From assembly GCA_002205965.3 (NCBI GenBank), contig NADL03000478.1, positions 1,947,001 to 2,011,000 of the forward strand: a stretch of 64,000 nt of DNA, given 5' to 3'. The notes under the pieces are model-generated. The model did not search any database. It was not told the origin of the DNA and saw only the letters and a list, made by a program, of their open reading frames with translations. Every line of letters begins with the position of its first letter. Within the stretch, counting starts at the first letter, position 1. A program made the translations under genes and the position numbers. This document shows, one piece after another, positions 61,982 to 64,000 of this stretch. Source of the stretch: Kappaphycus alvarezii. Taxonomy: Eukaryota; Rhodophyta; Florideophyceae; Gigartinales; Solieriaceae.

Positions 61982-62808
61982 ATCTATTATACGGAATATT
62001 TTCGGAATATTTTCTAGATTCGCCCGTAAGCCTGATAATTATTTGGTTTTCAGGGCACTCCTAGTCATTTTCCTATCAGTCATCCCTATCATTCCAAGAT
62101 TTCCACAATTCGCACCTTGGTCAGTTGCCAGCTGGAGGCTCTTTTCTTTTACGTAAACCGAAGTCTGTATTTCTGCTCACAAATGAGTTAAATTTTGTTG
62201 TTAGTGGAGAGCTCTCTGTGGAAAATTAAATGAAGGCTGACCTAAAAAAGGTGCACAAATGCACGAAAAACCGTTTCCCAGAAAATGAGCAGCTTTTTTC
62301 TAATTATAGTAGCGTGAAACTATTTGCTGTAAATCAATATAAGGGGTCAGTCGACTGGAACGATAAAATTTATAGTACAGCCAAACAACAATAATTTACT
62401 CATCTGTCCTTTCAAGTCGAAGATTAGCCAATCACAGATTTCAAGAACTCTGAAATGGAACTCGTGAAAGTAATAATCAATCCTCATATTATTTCGTTCT
62501 AAAGATCCAAGAGTACTGTAGTCAATTCTGCAATAAAATCGTAGGGATCAAGTACTTTAAGGAACGGTCTTGAGATTGAAAGTTGTAAGACAGGTCTGGA
62601 ATATGTAGCTGTAATGGACCTTTGTTAATACAGACGACAGGAAAGGGATGGCGCTTTTACGTAAATAATATCAGGGGCTGCATCAAGCTCGTTTCATGGG
62701 GAACGACGAAAGTCAATGGTACCATAGACTCATTTAACCGAAAAATATACATAAACAACAAACAAACATACGCTTTTATTCATGGGTCACTAAACCGAGC
62801 TGGGTCAC

Positions 62809-62982
62809 TCAAGCATCAGGTGATGTGAGAGACAAAGCACGGCGAGATACGGCATGAGCCGTCAGCTGTAGAACGAGAGAAGCGAGGGTGGTGACCAATC
62901 GATGGTATTCATCAGATGGGGGTTTCCCGCGGCGGAGAGCGAAACCATAAACAACACGCTGAAACCGTTCCAAATCATCCGA
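62809..62982 (-). other. Coding-like fragment, 57 codons
   Basis: The minus strand reads DDLERFQRVVYGFALRRGKP, then YHRLVTTLASLVLQLTAH and SRRALS before a TGA at 62,809. It has no ATG and no known family, but the composition is protein-like. It could be an exon end or a remnant. Confidence 0.25.
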
Positions 62983-64000
62983 GATTTATGATCTACGCAT
63001 GTACAGTATGCCATCGCGAGAATTGCAGAGGATCAACAAAGATGGAGAGACAAGAAAGGGGAGAAAGTGTTGGAGTCCAATAGTTGGACTGGAAAATCAG
63101 TATCCTGATTCCGCCAATACTCTTATCAAAATAACGTTTTGTGGTCTTGATTTCAAGCATATGAACTGGTTTAGAATTTGCTCAGCAAGCAGAGATTTTG
63201 TCCACTGCATTCATTACCGCCATTTACAGTCACAGTTGTTTTCTGTGAGCTATTTAGATGCTCTGCAGCACGCTGCAGAACCTTTTTCTTACGAAGTGTT
63301 TTTTGATTTAAGTTTGGCCATTTGTCCGCGTTGTCCACCGCTGACACATAGGTGAACTTACTGTAGCTGCAGTACACTGTTCCTTTATCAGCGGGTTTGG
63401 AAGGCTAAAGTGCGAACGGGACGAAGTGAGGCCGACTTGAAATGATACAGATGATCCACCAAAGATGAAACGCCCTATGTATTTAGAGCTTACAGGGCTG
63501 TTATTGCTGAAATTAATACGAAATTAATACAGTAAGAAGTGACACCGCTGGTGGTCAATGTACTGTATACATCATACCAAATCCGAGAAACGGCTTCCAT
63601 CACACCTCAACATGCATTCCCACAAGTAATCTCTCGTCGCGTCACTCGGCTACACCACTTTTACCACTCTCTACTCAGAAGCGCAAAGACCGCAGCTGCA
63701 CATCATACGGTGTAGAGCGTTAGGAAAGGGGGTGGAAACGTTGAGACCTTTTGCTTTATGTACATATATGGAGAGTGAGGGGTCAAGCCATGAGCCCCGC
63801 CTGCAAGCCAGTTAGTAGGGTTTGAGCTGAATTTTCCGGTTGTTTAACATTGCCGCGGTGTACTGTTGAACAAGATTTGAGACAACTGCCTGGAGATCCC
63901 GGAATTCGGAGAGTGGATGTTTCCCCGACGGTCGGCTGCAAAGGTGCTGAGGTCATAGAAGCCTGAAGTCCGACTGGTCTGATCTGCCCGTATTGTATAC
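62983..64000. other. Right flank, no recognised gene
   Basis: Short frames only. Palindrome-family copies lie at 63,001 (gtacagtatg) and 63,555 (tgtactgtatac). Confidence 0.4.

Overview
This window looks like nuclear DNA of a eukaryote with compact, intronless genes. I infer a photosynthetic one, possibly a florideophyte red alga. The grounds are a PepN-type M1 aminopeptidase with a transit-peptide-like N-terminal extension, single-exon genes, and long gene-poor stretches full of old transposable elements. None of this is decisive. Base composition is split: about 0-24 kb and 61.5-64 kb are of mid GC, while about 24-61 kb is AT-rich and almost without open frames, apart from one more GC-balanced composite element at 43.8-52.2 kb.

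Host genes. Three are clear: a Ded1/DDX3-type DEAD-box RNA helicase (4,737-6,916, +), whose motifs are all present but spread over several frames; an intact 986-residue M1 aminopeptidase (9,867-12,827, +); and, convergent to it, an intact 349-residue membrane-bound lysophospholipid acyltransferase (14,143-13,094, -). A proline-rich reading region (1,934-3,096, +) is probably coding but unrecognised. They share no pathway and look like independent single-gene units (RNA metabolism, peptide turnover, glycerolipid remodelling).

Mobile elements. At least five, perhaps six, 5'-truncated copies of one non-LTR (LINE) family lie on the minus strand (a possible one at 1.35-1.6 kb; clear ones at 8.6-9.35, 14.75-15.67, 16.08-16.67, 49.0-49.36 and 49.36-50.44 kb). 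They keep only the zinc-knuckle plus restriction-like-endonuclease C-terminus and the 3' end. A different LINE with reverse-transcriptase remnants lies at 22.2-24.0 kb (-). A DIRS-like tyrosine-recombinase retrotransposon fossil occupies 17.16-21.72 kb, between direct terminal repeats. An old Ty3/Gypsy-type LTR retrotransposon fossil with a chromodomain-like tail occupies 43.83-52.24 kb (-). Two LINE copies, and perhaps a two-zinc-finger ORF, sit inside its leader.

The AT-rich block. It holds a clearly recognisable pogo/Tigger (DDE_1) transposase pseudogene (38.78-39.87 kb, +), weaker PIF/Harbinger-like and Copia-like scraps, several coding-like fragments I cannot name, a 26-bp-arm hairpin and a 101-bp tandem duplication. 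I found no tRNA, rRNA or CRISPR.

The features that most deserve follow-up are a GTACTGTAC/GTACAGTAC palindrome family concentrated in the non-AT-rich intergenic DNA, the clustered same-strand LINE 3' ends, frame-preserving nonsense decay in the pogo copy, and the question whether the helicase frameshifts are biological or sequence errors. I did not see a convincing new multi-gene system.
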